The notes under the pieces: model-generated
Seen by the model: the letters and a program-made list of their open reading frames with translations, nothing else
What the model was told of the DNA's origin: nothing
Databases searched by the model: none
NCBI GenBank assembly: GCA_019693395.1
Contig: JAAMXP010002166.1
Location: 4,060 to 40,545 of the forward strand
Source of the DNA: Ettlia oleoabundans
Lineage: Eukaryota > Chlorophyta > Chlorophyceae > Chlamydomonadales
Length of the DNA: 36,486 bases
Direction: 5' to 3'
Made by a program: the position numbers and the translations under genes
Part shown: piece by piece, positions 1 to 11,922 of the stretch
Layout of the letters: every line of letters starts with the position of its first letter
Numbering within the stretch: the first letter of the stretch is position 1

Positions 1-98
1 GGAGGGGCGCTGGCTTCAGGCACTTGACTGGTGCGAGTGTGCCGCTGGCTCTGGTCCACCCTGTCTATTCAACCGCTCCCATGCTCACATGTGTGCAG

Positions 99-2028
99 AT
101 GAAGGACCTTCTGCTTGAATTCTACCGCGTGACGCGTGGGCGCCGCCCCGAGCACCTGGTGTTTTTCCGAGACGGCGTGAGCGAGGGGCAGTTCAAGGAG
201 GTCTACTACGTGAGTGTAGGGGGACAGGAAGACGAGAAACCGGGCGAGGATGGACGGCAGTAGCGCTGCGTTGTAGCCAAACATTTGAGGCGAAGACGGT
301 GGGAATGGCCAGCAGTTCCCAACCGCATGCGACACCTGGCTGTGTCAATGCTGTATGTGCCTGCGCCTTGCACGCAGAGTGAGTACAGCGCACTGCGCGA
401 GGCGTGCAAGGAGATGGGCGACCAGGGAGCCGACTGTGAGTGGGCGGGATTTCCTGCTTTGTTGCAGTTGCCTGGTTTCCTGCTTTGCACTCCTTACATC
501 TGTAGTGTTGGAGGGTTTGCCACCAAGCTGAAACCCTACCATTTCCAACCATTGACCAGCAGCCTTTGCTCAAACATTTTGGCTGCACTTCTCTCCAACC
601 ATCACCCGCATTCCCTGTTGCAGATGCGCCTCCCATCACCTTTGTGGTGGTGCAAAAGCGCCACCACACCCGCCTTTTCCCAATGCCCCAAGACCAGCAG
701 AACCGAGACCGTAGTGGCAACACGCTGCCTGGTGAGACATACTCTCCTTATGCACCTCCCATTTCTGCCTCTTGCCAGCGTCTGCCTGAGCCTCAGGCAC
801 TCGCCCACGACCGTTGGCTGTCTCCTTCTGTCAGACTGCTCCATGCTGCTGATAGTCCTTACCCTGGTAGGGCATGCGTGCCCCACCCTGCTTTTCCCCC
901 AGGCACCGTGGTGGACACCGCCATCTGCCACCCCTTTGAGTTTGACTTCTACCTCAACAGCCACGCAGGCATTCAGGCAAGCAGCAGTGTTACAGTAGAT
1001 TTGGGGCGCAGACTCTGGGAGCTGTGCCTATCCTTGTCTCTCTTATCAGAGGCCAAGAAGCCAGCAGCAGGTGGCTACACCTGCTGACATGACTGTTTCT
1101 GCCATCTCAGCTCACAAGCTGGCGTTGCTGTGCACGGCAAGGGTGATTGATGTGTGCGTGCGTGTTGCCGCTCTGGCGTGCAGGGCAGCAGCCGCGCCAC
1201 CAAGTACCACGTGCTGGTGGATGAGAACAGGTTCAGCTCAGACGGGCTGCAGGGCATGATCTACAAGTGAGCAGCAGGGTTGCAGAGGGTGACATTATGT
1301 AGGGCTGCCAGAAGGCCGAAGCGAGGACTGATTGTTGACGACCAGCGGGTGTGCATATGCCCATGCTGAGGCAAACGTGCCACATGGTCATGTCTGCTTA
1401 TGCATTGCTTGCTGTAAGCTGGAAGGCGGGGTCGAAGCCAAGGCTGCTACTTGTATTGAACACAAGCCCCCATTGTTGTGCTTGCGTGCAGGATGTGCTA
1501 CCTGTTTTGCCGCTGCACGCGCTCCATCTCTGTGGTGCCTCCCGCCCAGTACGCGCACCTGGCGGCATTTAGGGGCAGGGTGCTGTGCAGGGGAGGTACG
1601 TGGTGCGGCTGGTCACATGTGCCAACATGCATGCTGCATGAATGATGGGTGGCTGCTGGGGCACTGGAGGCCAGGTGGCAGGTTGCTGTCATGTGCGGTC
1701 ACACCTCAGCCCAGCAAAGGCAACAAGCCTCGACCCTCTGTTGGAGCATACCTTACTTGATGCCACGCTGCAGGCGACAGTGAGACTGGGTCTGTGTCGA
1801 GTGGTGGGGGTGGCGGTACCGTGGAGTTCCTGCCCGTGCACTCCCACCTCAACAAGGTGGGGTGCCATGTGACAGCAGTCGGTGCATGTGCTCATGCTAT
1901 TAACCTGCGGTTTCCTGCTGGCAACATGCCTTTTGAGCAGCCTAGCCAGTGCGCAGCTGAAGAACAGCCATTGCTCATTTCAACATTGAGAATGGATTGT
2001 ATACTTACAGGTGATGTTCTACGTTTGA
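99..2028 (+). CDS. Argonaute protein, C-terminal part of PIWI domain (5' end outside window)
   Basis: Small-RNA-guided silencing protein; only the last 212 residues are in the window. Exons: 99-209, 378-435, 624-731, 903-976, 1184-1266, 1492-1595, 1774-1856, 2011-2028, all joining in phase. The first exon encodes [11 protein letters not shown], which carries the third catalytic Asp of the PIWI RNase H fold. Exon 3 encodes [13 protein letters not shown], a 5'-phosphate-pocket signature. Exon 6 encodes [11 protein letters not shown], which supplies the catalytic His. Two of the four slicer residues (DEDH) are therefore visible and intact; the other two lie upstream. The tail has a Gly/Ser-rich insert and ends VMFYV, like the VMFYC ending of plant AGO1. 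The terminal exon is only 18 nt. The intron after 976 begins with GC rather than GT. Bases 1-98 look like the end of an upstream intron. Confidence 0.93.
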
Positions 2029-2955
2029 GGTGGAACACTCTGCTGTTCATATGTTGGGTATGTAAATGAATTGGTAGTGAATGCGGCTTTGCAGCACAGC
2101 TGAGCCCCCGCAGCACGGTGGCCTTAGACCCCCAGCTGCAACTCCTCCTGGTGTGGCTAAGCAGCACTGGATGACCCCTCGTGCTTGTACCATCAAGGCT
2201 GGAATCAAGCAGAGGCAGGTAATGCTGAACAGCCAAATCAGCAGAAAACATTTGGGAGTTGTTTGCAGTCTTGACGTGCATGTGATACAGTACTTTGTCA
2301 TGGTGGAAAACTCTGTTGGCCTGTTTGCATAGAAATCTGTATGTGTGGTTCGGTGGACATCAGCTCTGGAACCATGCGAATGTAACTTCAATGCCGAACA
2401 GCTGAAAGTTGCAACCAGCAGCGGGATTGGAAAGGAGTTTGTCACATATCATTCTATTGCTGGCGCCCCATGATCCTGCCATCACATTTTGAGACGAGGC
2501 GGGAGGAATGCAGTTGAGGCGCCAAGGGCCCTGTTTGGAGCCCTTTGTTAACATGACATGAAAAACAGGGATATGTAGTGCAGTTTGTGCCAGACAGGTT
2601 AGTAGGTGCAAGTTTTTCGGGCAGCATCATGCAGGAAGCCGCAGTGTTGGGTGGCAGGAGAATCAGTGCTGATTTGTTGCTGATGTGGCCCTGGAGTGAC
2701 AAGGGACTGGGCTGCCCGGCACGCAAGGCCGCACTGCTGCTTGCTGGTTGTCATCGCGCCCGCTAGAGATACGCTGGGTGGCAAGGCACTGTGGCTGAAA
2801 CTCGCATCCACATTCTTACATCGAAAGGTGGCATACCAGATTGATCGCAAAGATTGATTCTAACAAAGCTGTTGTGTTCGTTTGTTCCCAGCAAGTTCCA
2901 CAAACTAAGTTCATTTGGCCAACGCGCTAGCATACAATACTGCTGCCCCTGTGGC
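2029..2955. other. Convergent 3' region between Argonaute and SnoaL-like gene
   Basis: I see no convincing exon here: the short open frames lack family motifs and good splice sites. TGTAA motifs on the + strand at 2061-2065 and 2381-2385 could be Argonaute poly(A) signals. TTACA at 2816-2820 is TGTAA on the - strand and suits the gene ending at 2956. The stretch is best read as two facing 3' UTRs. Confidence 0.5.
2816..2820 (-). terminator. Candidate poly(A) signal of the SnoaL-like gene
   Basis: The - strand reads TGTAA about 136 nt past the stop codon. TGTAA is the usual poly(A) signal of chlorophyte nuclear genes; the assignment is by position only. Confidence 0.4.
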
Positions 2956-4166
2956 TCACGCTTGCTTGACAACCTGGCCGCCCACAGCAGCATAGAGCGC
3001 CAGCGGCCCGGCACCTTCGCTGGGCAGTATCACAATTTCTTTGACGCGGCCGCTCTCCACCCGCACCTTCATGAGCTCCTGCTCCAGAGTCACCCGCCGC
3101 CCGCTGGCCTCCACGGGTGGCAGCCCTGGCAGTGAGAAGGGCGCCCCCGTGTGGTGCCCAGACACCTTTACAGCAACCAGTGCCCAGCCATCTGCAGAGG
3201 AAAGCGTGGACAGCGTTGTGCATCGGACAGGGCGAGCATGATATGGGTTGCTGTTGGGCGCCAGCAATGCATTGCTGGCGCTCGAACAGCAAAGCTGCAG
3301 CTCCCAACAGGGATGAAGGGTGATGTTGTACGGCATGCCTGGCACACCTTTATCCGCCTTGCCATCAGTCTGTGCGGTCCAGCAGAAGTCGGGAATGGCG
3401 GGCGCCACGTAGCTGCACATCAGCTCAATCCAGTCAGATTTGCCGTATGTGCGCGAGTGCCCTGCATCCTGCCGCAGCTGCTCCGACAGGCGGAAGGAAT
3501 CGTCAAGCAGCTCCTCATACACCTGCACTAGCAGGCATAGCATGAAATAACATGCAGTCAAAGCAGGGGTTACGTCACTGCGGGCAAAGCATGGTGCTTT
3601 CATTTGCTGAAGTCGCACCCAGTGGCAAGTGCAGGTACAAGAGGCTCCAACCAATGTGAGGATACCAGGCTTACTGCCATGACAGCACCTCGCGAGAGAT
3701 GGGGCCAAAAAAGCGGCCCAGGATGGCCTGACGCTTCTTCAGACCAAAGTCTGGCAGCCAAGCAGGCTTCTGAAGCCCCACTGCAAACAGTTTGGCAGGG
3801 CATGGGGTGGTGGCAACAACCCACCCCATCCGAGAGCAGCATATGCCTGGCCCCAGGCTGACCGCTCCGCCACCCTGCTCAGTTCCCGCTCCATTGCATC
3901 TTTCAAGATAACGATGCTGAAGTTATGGGTTGAATTCCAGGCAAACTTGACTCACTAGCTTTCAGAAAAGCCCAGCTGTGCACCTCCACCGCACCCCGCC
4001 GACCGGGCCGGCGAGTGGCAGAGCCGCTCCTAGAGCCGCGTGGCGCCAGCCCCCAAGAATTTGAGCGTGAAAAGTCCCGTGGCGTTGCGATCCTTGCCAC
4101 AGCGTGCCCCTCTAGGGAGCGTGCGACTGCCACAGGCTTGGCCCACTTTGCTGACGACGCCCACAT
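2956..4166 (-). CDS. SnoaL-like (NTF2-fold) protein, probably plastid-targeted
   Basis: Model of 262 residues; exons (- strand order) 4166-3956, 3899-3825, 3780-3689, 3522-3348, 3191-2956. The C-terminal half fits the SnoaL-like polyketide-cyclase/NTF2 family: DFCWTAQ, then KVSGHHTGAPFSLPG, then a strand pattern ending in VESGRVKEIVILPSEGAGPL. Such proteins form a small alpha+beta barrel; the substrate here is unknown and I do not assign an enzyme activity. The first exon is rich in Ser, Arg and Ala with few acidic residues, like a chloroplast transit peptide (inference). Two introns are very short (3781-3824, 44 nt; 3900-3955, 56 nt). The donor after 3689 (GAG|gtgctg) is weak, although it is the only one found that keeps phase. 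The first two exons are less certain than the last three. Divergent from the OGT gene. Confidence 0.7.
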
Positions 4167-4901
4167 AGCTCACCCCTTCCGTTATCGAATCTTTGGGGAT
4201 CAAATTGCAAGTGGCACGCCGCAGGCGTTCTACAGAGGCCTTCAGCATAGCGTGCCATGTCAGCCGCCGCTGGCCAGCGCAGGGCAGAGGCGCCGGTGGG
4301 CTCTGCAGGTTGAATAATGCCCGATTAGTGCTGCATTGCTGCTGTTTTGCATCCTGCACATGCTCAAAGCTGTGTTACAGAGATCACCGCAGTATGCTGT
4401 TCCGCAGTAATGCTGTTGGGAGTCCGCCTTATGCCAAGTGGCAACGTGAGTGGCTATGCGACGTAAGTTGTTATCCAGCAATCTCAGAACGCACTGCATT
4501 CCCTTTCCCCTATTGATTCCTTATTTCCTTCCAACAAATCATCAAGGATAGAGTGAACTGCCTGTAGGCGCCTAGTAAGGGGGTACCTTGGAACAAGCAA
4601 ATACCCCCCCTTGGCCCATACGGCTGCACCGTATGTACAGGTGCCGAGGCGCCTGCGTGTTGGTACGTTTTGTTTCCACAGACACCAGCTTCTCATTTTC
4701 ATCCTGTTGGCACAGTCAGTCGGACGCAGTACAGTCCAGTGCCCTACTAGGCCTGCTTCCGATGAACTCCTCGTCTTGTTCGCAACTGTTTCAGACAGTT
4801 TTCTGTAGATTGACATAAATGTGGGGTGTGTAGGGGGTAGTAACTTTGTCGAGTCTCCTAGGACGGGAATGTCGAGCCATTGATAAGCAAAACGGGCCAG
4901 T
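4167..4901. other. Divergent upstream region shared by SnoaL-like and OGT genes
   Basis: About 735 nt between two divergent start codons. No exon with family support is seen. It should hold both promoters and 5' leaders; no clear TATA box stands out. A long antisense open frame covering 4484-5551 has no recognisable motifs and is a shadow of the G+C-rich OGT 5' exons. Confidence 0.45.
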
Positions 4902-7900
4902 ATGTCGATTCTGCGGCCTGCAGAAGCCCAACCGTGGCTGCTAGGGCTGCGGGCGGCTAGCACACCACACCTGAACCAACAGCAGGAGACGTCCCAAGAA
5001 GCTGACGATGCGAGGGACGGCCCGGCCTCCTTCCAGCACCAGGCAGCCTTTCTGGCCTCGCAAATGGAGCGCAAAACGCAGAACGGGGCGCCTGCAGCAG
5101 CGCCTGCAGGTTCTCCACCTGTGGCGGCTGGGCCAGCGGTCCGGCGACAGCAAGATGTCCAGCAGCCGGCACCTGCTGCAGGTGTGCTGCCGTCAGACTC
5201 ATTGCATATTCTCTCCCAGGAACAGCTTACTCGTGTGATGTGATGCTGGCAAGGCCTTGCTGGCTGGAGAGATGATTGAACGGCAGTCTGTGTGTCAACC
5301 ACTTTCGCCGCTCCAATTGGGCTTGTTTCCGGACCCGCCCGACACCCCTGCAGGCCAACAGTTTGCCCAGCACACCATGGCGGGCGTTTGGAATAAAGAC
5401 AAACACGTGCCAACAGACCATGCCATGCTGCTGCATCAGCAAAGCCCCAGCAGCATTCTGCTGGCCTCCCCACCAACTTCACGACCACCTCCCCCAGTTC
5501 AGGCGGCAGCAGCGGCCTCTTCCCCCACTGCTGCAACCTCTCCCACGTCACCTGCAGCAGCTGACACAGCCATGGACGAAGCCACTGCAGCGTACACGCG
5601 GGGAGAGTATGCTCGTGTGGTGCAGCTGTGCCAGGCGGTGAGCATGCGGGGCTGCCAGCACATGCTTGACCTGCTCGTCACTGCGCTCCTTTACCTGCTG
5701 CACCCACGCTGCCGCCCGGGCCTCCTGCAGCTCCAGCCCTGATTGGAGTGCAAGCCTCGGTCCAATTGTGGCCATTGTCTGCCCTTGGTATTAGCCTGTT
5801 CCTGCGCATAGTGTATCGCCCCTCACTCCCGAAGGTAGAACCACCTTCACTGTGCTCCTGCTGCCTGCAGCTGTATGCAACGGGGCACTCTCGGCGCACC
5901 GACCTGCTGCTCTTGCTGGGTGCTGCTCACTACCAGTTGGGGCAGTACGAGCAGTGTATCGCTTGCAATGATCAGTGCATCCTGCTGGATCCTACCCTGG
6001 CTGAGGTGGGGGCGGTGATTGTATAAAACATTTCCTTTTATAATATAAAAACTGCTTTGCTTCAATGGCTTGCTGCATGCAATAGACTGAGCAGTGCGAC
6101 ATGCTGGGCAGCAGGCAGTGCCACACTCAGAGACACTCCACGTTTACCCCCACCCACCCACCCACCCACCCTGATGCAGGCCCATGCCAACCTGGCCAAC
6201 GCGCTGCAGCAGCTTGGCTCCACCGACCTGGCCCTGCTCTACTACCAGTCCGCGCTGCGCCTGCGCCCCGCCTTCCCCGACGCACTGAACAACATGGCCG
6301 CTGCATACCTTCAAAAGGGCCTGGTGATGCAGGTGGGCCGGTGTGCTGGATGGATGGCTGGCTGGTTAGCTGTGCTGGCTGACATATAGATTCCGTTGCA
6401 CCAGCATTGCACGCCCTTGCTGGGGCACTTTGCCCGCTAAACCGGAGGCTCTGAAGAGCTCTTTTTTACCCTGTACGCATCATCTGTTCGGTTGTCGGTT
6501 TCCGCTTCCCCACCACCGCAGGCACCGCCATAAGCTGGACCGCTGCTGAAAGGGCTCTCCTGCTCATGCTGTATGCCATTTTGTGATTCTTTGCTCTTGT
6601 ACTGCAGGCGATGGAGGCATACGAGGCAGCCCTGGCCATCGCCCCACATTTAACAGAGGTGAGGGTGAGCCTAGGCGATTTGTGGCGCCTTCAGGGTGAG
6701 GCTGGTCGCTCCCATGCCCTGACCTGCTACACTGAGGCGCTGCGCCGGAAGCCCGGCTGTGCGCCTGCCTGGCGCGGACTGGGAGACGTGCGGCGTGAGG
6801 CGGGGGACGCGGCACAGGCGCTGGCATGCTACCAGGTGGGTGCACTAACCGCCCTGGCCAGCTTGCCAGGTAGTCTGGCTGGATCTGCCTACATTGCCTG
6901 CGTGCCTGCCTGGTTTGGCTGAACGTTATGCCAGCACCCCTGCACCTGCTGCGGCTGAACACAGCAGTGTCAGTTGAAGGCCTCATCGCCCTGCCCCACT
7001 CACTTGCAAGTCGGTATTGCAAATTGTTGACCTGCCTTCACCTACTAGTGCCTTTGGCCCATCTTCACCTGTGTTGCAGGAAGCGATTCGACTGCAGCCT
7101 GCCAATGCTGACGCTCACACGGGGCTGGGTGTGGCGCTGCGAGAGCTGGGGCGTAAGGTCGAGGCTGAGATGGCGTTCCGGGCTGTGGTTGCCCTGCGCC
7201 CCAAGTGTGCATTGGCGCTGGGAAACCTGGCGGGCATGTATTATGACCAGGTACTGTTCTGCGTAATGTGGTCTGCGTGATTTCCTTCAGTGCATGGAGT
7301 GCTCACTTTCACTGCATGCACACTTCTAAGCCACGTTCCTGTTGAGTCATCACGTCGACAACTTTGCCTGCCATCTGCGTTTTCCGTCAGCTTGCGCTCC
7401 AAGGCTAGTTGTCTGAGCTGCATGTTTGTACGACTGCATGTTTTCATTGGTGTGCCCTGTTCTGCCTGTCTGCTGCCCACTTAACCAGTCGCTTGAATCA
7501 GTTGCTGTGTGCCTAATCCACATGCCTGCCTGCCGGCCCTCTGCTGTGCCTGCAGGGCAAGCTGCAGGAAGCGATCGGCACCTACCGCCAGGCCATTGCG
7601 GCACAGCCCCACTTCCCAGAAGCCTACAACAACCTGGGCAATGCGCTGCGGGAGGCGGGGCGGTCTGAGGAGGCCATTGCCTCCTACACAATGTGCATAA
7701 ACCTGCAGATGGCGGCTGCACAGGGCCCGCTGCTGGCGGCAGCACAGGCGGGGCATGGGGTGGTCAGTGGACCAGCGGCGGCGGCCGCAGCTGCAGCCCG
7801 GGCTGCTGCAGCGCAGCACGCGCAGCGCCTCTCCGTGGCTTACAATAACTTGGCTGGCATCCTGAAGATGACTGCCCGACTGGCTGAGTGCATCCAGTGC

Positions 7901-10900
7901 TATGAGTACGTGGTGCACCTGCAGCCGCAGTGCCCTGAGGCTTATGCCAACCTGGGGTCAGCATATAAAGACTGCGGTCGGCACGATGAGGCTGTGGCTG
8001 CTTACCGCCAGGCCCTGCACCTGCGCCCCGACTTCCCAGACGCCTTTGCCAACCTGGTGCACAGTCTGCAATGCGTGTGCGACTGGAGAGACAGGCCCCA
8101 GCTCTTTGACAGGTGGGCGCTATTGCTGGGCAACAGCAATTTGAGTGCTGCATCATACAGTCAGCATAGTCTAGCCGCTACGTTGCCTTATTGCCAGAGG
8201 GCTGCTTGCCTGCCGCATGCCCAGTCTGGTGTACCTCCCTTTCAGCTGTCATTCCTAACCATGCCATTCCACCTTTCTCCACTCCCACCATCCACCCGCT
8301 GGCTGCAGGCTTGAACTAGACATGAGGCACGACATCACTGCTGGGCGACTGCCCGCGGTGCAACCTTTCCACGCCATGGCCTACCCCTTCTCTGCTGACC
8401 TGGCACTGGCCATAGCCAAGCAATACGCGTCGTACTGCGTCACCATGGCGCAGCGCATGGGTGTGCCACGACTGGAGCATCCGCCCGCAACCCCGCTGGC
8501 TCCAGGGCAGCGCCTGCGCGTGGGCTATGTCTCGTCCGATTTTGGAAACCACCCGCTGAGCCACCTCATGGGTGCAGTGTTTGGCATGCACGACCGCAGG
8601 TGGGGCAGGGACCTTCTGCTTCATCACTCCCATGGCAGCAGCTGGGCAAGGTTGTGACGGTGTGGAGGATCTAGTTCTGCGGGGCTGCTTGCTGACTGCT
8701 ACTTGGCGGACTGGCCTTGCGTGATTTGCAGCTTTTCCTTTACAAGGAGACATGCTCATCGCCTAGCTGTCGCCCTCCTTTTTCCTCTGCTCTCCCCTCT
8801 GCAGCAAAATTGAGGTGTTCTGCTACGCCCTGAGCGCCCCAGACGGCTCCGAGTGGCGCGCACGCATTGAGGCGGAAGCGGAGCACTTCCTGGACGTATC
8901 CAGCTGGACCGCCGCGGATGTGGCACGCCGCATGAACGCAGATGGAGTACAGGTACGTGTTTGAAGCCAGCATGTCCCAGATGCCTGCCCCGTGTGCTGC
9001 TGATGTTGCCCTCTCCAGCTGCCCCCGTAGCTGGCTTCTGAATGTTTTTGTCTCGCGGTCTTACCACTGTTTGCTGGCCATCCTCCGTCTGTTGTATCGC
9101 AAAGCCTAGCCTTTCAATCTGTCCCTCAAGCCTGCCTAATGCTGCCCCTTTCACCTAACTGCCCTGCCTTGCCACATCAACCATCCATCATAGTTCCACA
9201 GCTTTTGCATTAACGTGTATCCCCTGCTCTTGCCCTGTCCCTGCAGATTGCCGTCAACCTCAACGGCTACACCAAGGGTGCCCGCAACGAAATTTTTGCC
9301 CTGGAGCCCGCCCCCGTGCAGGCATCGTATCTGGGCTTCCCCGCAACCACGGGAGCCAAGTTCCTGCCCTGGATTATACTGGATAAGGTGGGGGGTGGGT
9401 GGGGGCGGTGAGGTTGATGGGACACTGCTCGAGGCTGAAGATTTGGTACATGTCGCTCAGTGATAAGTCGAGAAGGCAGTGACAGCCCAAGGCCCTCATC
9501 TTGGCGTTTCCATGCAGTCTGCGGGGGTTGGAACCCTTCTCGTTGGTCCTGATTCGCGCCATGACGTTTCTGCAATGTTTCTTCCTCAATCCTTGCAGAC
9601 TGTGTGCCCCCCCAGCAGCCGCCACTGCTACAGCGAGGCCATTGCCTTTATGCCCCACTCTTATTTTGTAAACGACTACAAGCAAGCGCACAGGGAGGTG
9701 CTGGAGCCAGGCAACCTGCCCAGCCGTGCGGAAATAGGACTGCCGGAGGACAAGGTTGTGTACTGCTGCGCAAACCAGGTGCGCACGTTTTGCTGCCCAG
9801 GCGCTGTTCACAAGTGATTGCTTGGCCGTGTACATGTTGGCTTCAACCCAGCGGCGACTCTGCTGCCTGCTGATTTGAACAGCCCTTTCATCCCACAAAA
9901 GTGAAGCCCCCCTGAGCCCTGTGCCGCAATGTTCCTGTCTACCTCAGTCCCTGCGCTTTGCAGCCGGCATTATGTGGGCCACGCTGCCCCCCAACCTTGC
10001 CCACATTTATCTATTTATATCACTTACATCTGCACTGCATGTACGCCTGTAACGCAACCTCTTGTGTCACTTGTACTGCTCGTACTGCAGCTGTACAAGA
10101 TGGACCCAGAGACCTTTGACACCTGGTGCGCCATCCTGCGGCGCGTACCCGATTCCGTGCTTTGGCTGCTGCGCTTCCCGCCCGCGGGAGAGGCGCGTGT
10201 CAAGGCTGAGGCGGCGGCCAGAGGCGTGGACCCGGCGCGCATCATTTTCACAGACGTCGCCGCCAAGCCCATGCACATACGGCGCAGGTGCATGGTGGGG
10301 TGTGTTGTTTGTGGAGCTGCACTGGCCTACCACATCTGCTTTGCTCACATCACGCCAGTAGTGTTGGAGAGGCCCGACAAGCAGCATTTATGGCTTGCTG
10401 TTCCTGGGTGGGTCAAGGCACCGCCCCTGGTTGTGGCCCTTGTTGTTGTGCTGCACAGCACATGATACTCTCCACATCTGGACTATTTTAATCTTCACTC
10501 TGGCCCCCCCCCACAATTGTGTCTGCAGCGGCGTGGCCGACCTGTTCCTTGACACGCCCTGGTGCAACGCGCACACCACGGGTTGTGATGTGCTGTGGGG
10601 TGGCTGCCCCATGGTAACGCTGCCACTAGAGCGCATGGCATCCCGCGTGGCCGCCTCACTGTGTGCCGCCACTGGGCTGTATGATGAGATGGTGGTGGGC
10701 AGCCAAAAGGAGTATGAGGACAAGGTGCGCTAAAGAGCTGCCACAACTGTTTGTGAGGGCTGGGGTATGGGCTGGCGGTTGCGCACTTACAGGTATTCGC
10801 AGGTAGTAAACCCGTGTTCCACGATGCTGACTGTGGCTGCACCCTCACCGCCTCCCTGCAGGCGGTTGAACTGGGGCTGGACCACGCCAAGCGCCATGCA

Positions 10901-11065
10901 TTGCGGCGGCGCCTGCAGGAAGCGCGTCTTACATGCCCCCTGTTTGATACAGCCGGTTGGGTGGCGGACTTTGAGCGCACACTTATGCGCATGTGGGAGA
11001 TACACTGCGAGGGGGGAGGCCCCAGAGACTTTGAAACCGAGGCGCTGCCACGAAAGGAGCAGTAG
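4902..11065 (+). CDS. SEC: UDP-GlcNAc:protein O-GlcNAc transferase, SECRET AGENT type (TPR + GT41)
   Basis: Transfers GlcNAc to Ser/Thr of nuclear and cytosolic proteins. Exons 4902-5181, 5354-5637, 5871-6005, 6180-6332, 6608-6835, 7080-7250, 7556-8112, 8309-8599, 8805-8952, 9247-9387, 9599-9778, 10091-10287, 10529-10724, 10862-11065, giving 1054 residues. A low-complexity N-terminus is followed by an array of TPRs (about residues 175-575, e.g. [19 protein letters not shown]), then the GT41 domain: PFHAMAYPF (His624), [15 protein letters not shown] (His688), [11 protein letters not shown], and [11 protein letters not shown], whose Lys859 matches human catalytic Lys842. The insert separating the two catalytic lobes in the human enzyme is absent, as in plants. 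An Ala-rich insert of about 30 residues interrupts the last TPRs near 7690-7830. The start is uncertain: ATG 5272 in the same frame would give 988 residues without exon 1. Confidence 0.95.
6147..6170 (+). repeat. (CCCA)n tract before an OGT acceptor site
   Basis: Tandem CCCA units directly precede the acceptor at 6179, acting as its pyrimidine-rich tract. The complementary strand is a GGGT run that could form a G-quadruplex. Confidence 0.9.
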
Positions 11066-11230
11066 TACAGCTCTGAAGCATTCAAGCTGCGCTTGGGGCT
11101 TCTCCTAGCTCTACCACACCTACTTCATTCTACCACGGCTCTGGACAGCCTGAACAAGCACCTTGAATGTGGACAGGATTTGCAACACATTCAATCAGCG
11201 ACAACCCCGGACACTTCTTCACCAACAAAG

Positions 11231-11260
11231 CTTTGTTCTTGCTTTGTTCTTGCTTTGTTT
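11231..11260 (+). repeat. 11-bp tandem repeat, about 2.7 copies
   Basis: The unit ctttgttcttg occurs twice in tandem followed by a partial third copy, in the OGT 3' UTR. No function is evident. Confidence 0.85.
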
Positions 11261-11917
11261 AATGCCCCGCAGCAATGAACCCATTCACAGCAAACTCTTG
11301 CTTGTTGGCGAGTGCCCGCTCATCTCAGAGCCCTAGCCCATATTTTTGACTTGACCTTCTGGCATTTCCTTCATGATTGTTGCCAGTTGTCAGTAGCGTT
11401 CTGGTCCGTTTACATTTGCTTGTCTCCCGCCCAACGCATGCCCATTGTTGTCGAGACGATGTTGTAGCAGGACGCCCCGCTCTCTTGTGTTATGTCATCC
11501 TGCGCTCCCCTCGTTGCTCTCTGCTGTTGCTACTCTGCTCTATTGGGTGGAATGATGCTCTTTGTCTTGCTGGGGCATTTGCTTGGGGCCCATTTTACCA
11601 TCCCAATCGGCATCGCCCCGCCCTGTTGCATGCATCCGCACCCGCATGCCAACAAGCCACTCACCACCAAGGTTCGTCTTCCTTTTTATGCGCTGCATTC
11701 CTGTTTGCTGCTCTTTTTGCTGTTTTTGCATGTTTGGTCCTTTTTCATTCCTGTTCCGCACAACTATTTGCTGTTCACAGTGACCTGTTATGTTGTAGGT
11801 TGCTCGCGACTCCCGCCCTAGCGCTTCCACTTTACTGCAGTGCCCAAAACCTTGCATCGCACATCTGCTCCAGTTGTTGTTCAATCTGTATAATGACGTA
11901 CACACTGCAATGTTCAT

Positions 11918-11922
11918 TGTAA
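11918..11922 (+). terminator. Candidate poly(A) signal of OGT
   Basis: TGTAA on the + strand, the only copy seen between the OGT stop and the next gene. Position-based assignment. Confidence 0.35.

Noticed and set aside
285..998. 237-codon open frame across Argonaute introns
   Set aside because: Out of frame with the conserved PIWI exons, which it covers.
4484..5551. 355-codon antisense open frame upstream of OGT
   Set aside because: Rich in Cys, Trp and Arg with no family motif, overlaps two supported OGT exons on the other strand and runs through the promoter region. Typical shadow in G+C-rich DNA.
11377..11922. 181-codon hydrophobic open frame after OGT
   Set aside because: The hydrophobic look comes from T/C-rich 3' UTR sequence; no motif, no splice support, no good start context.
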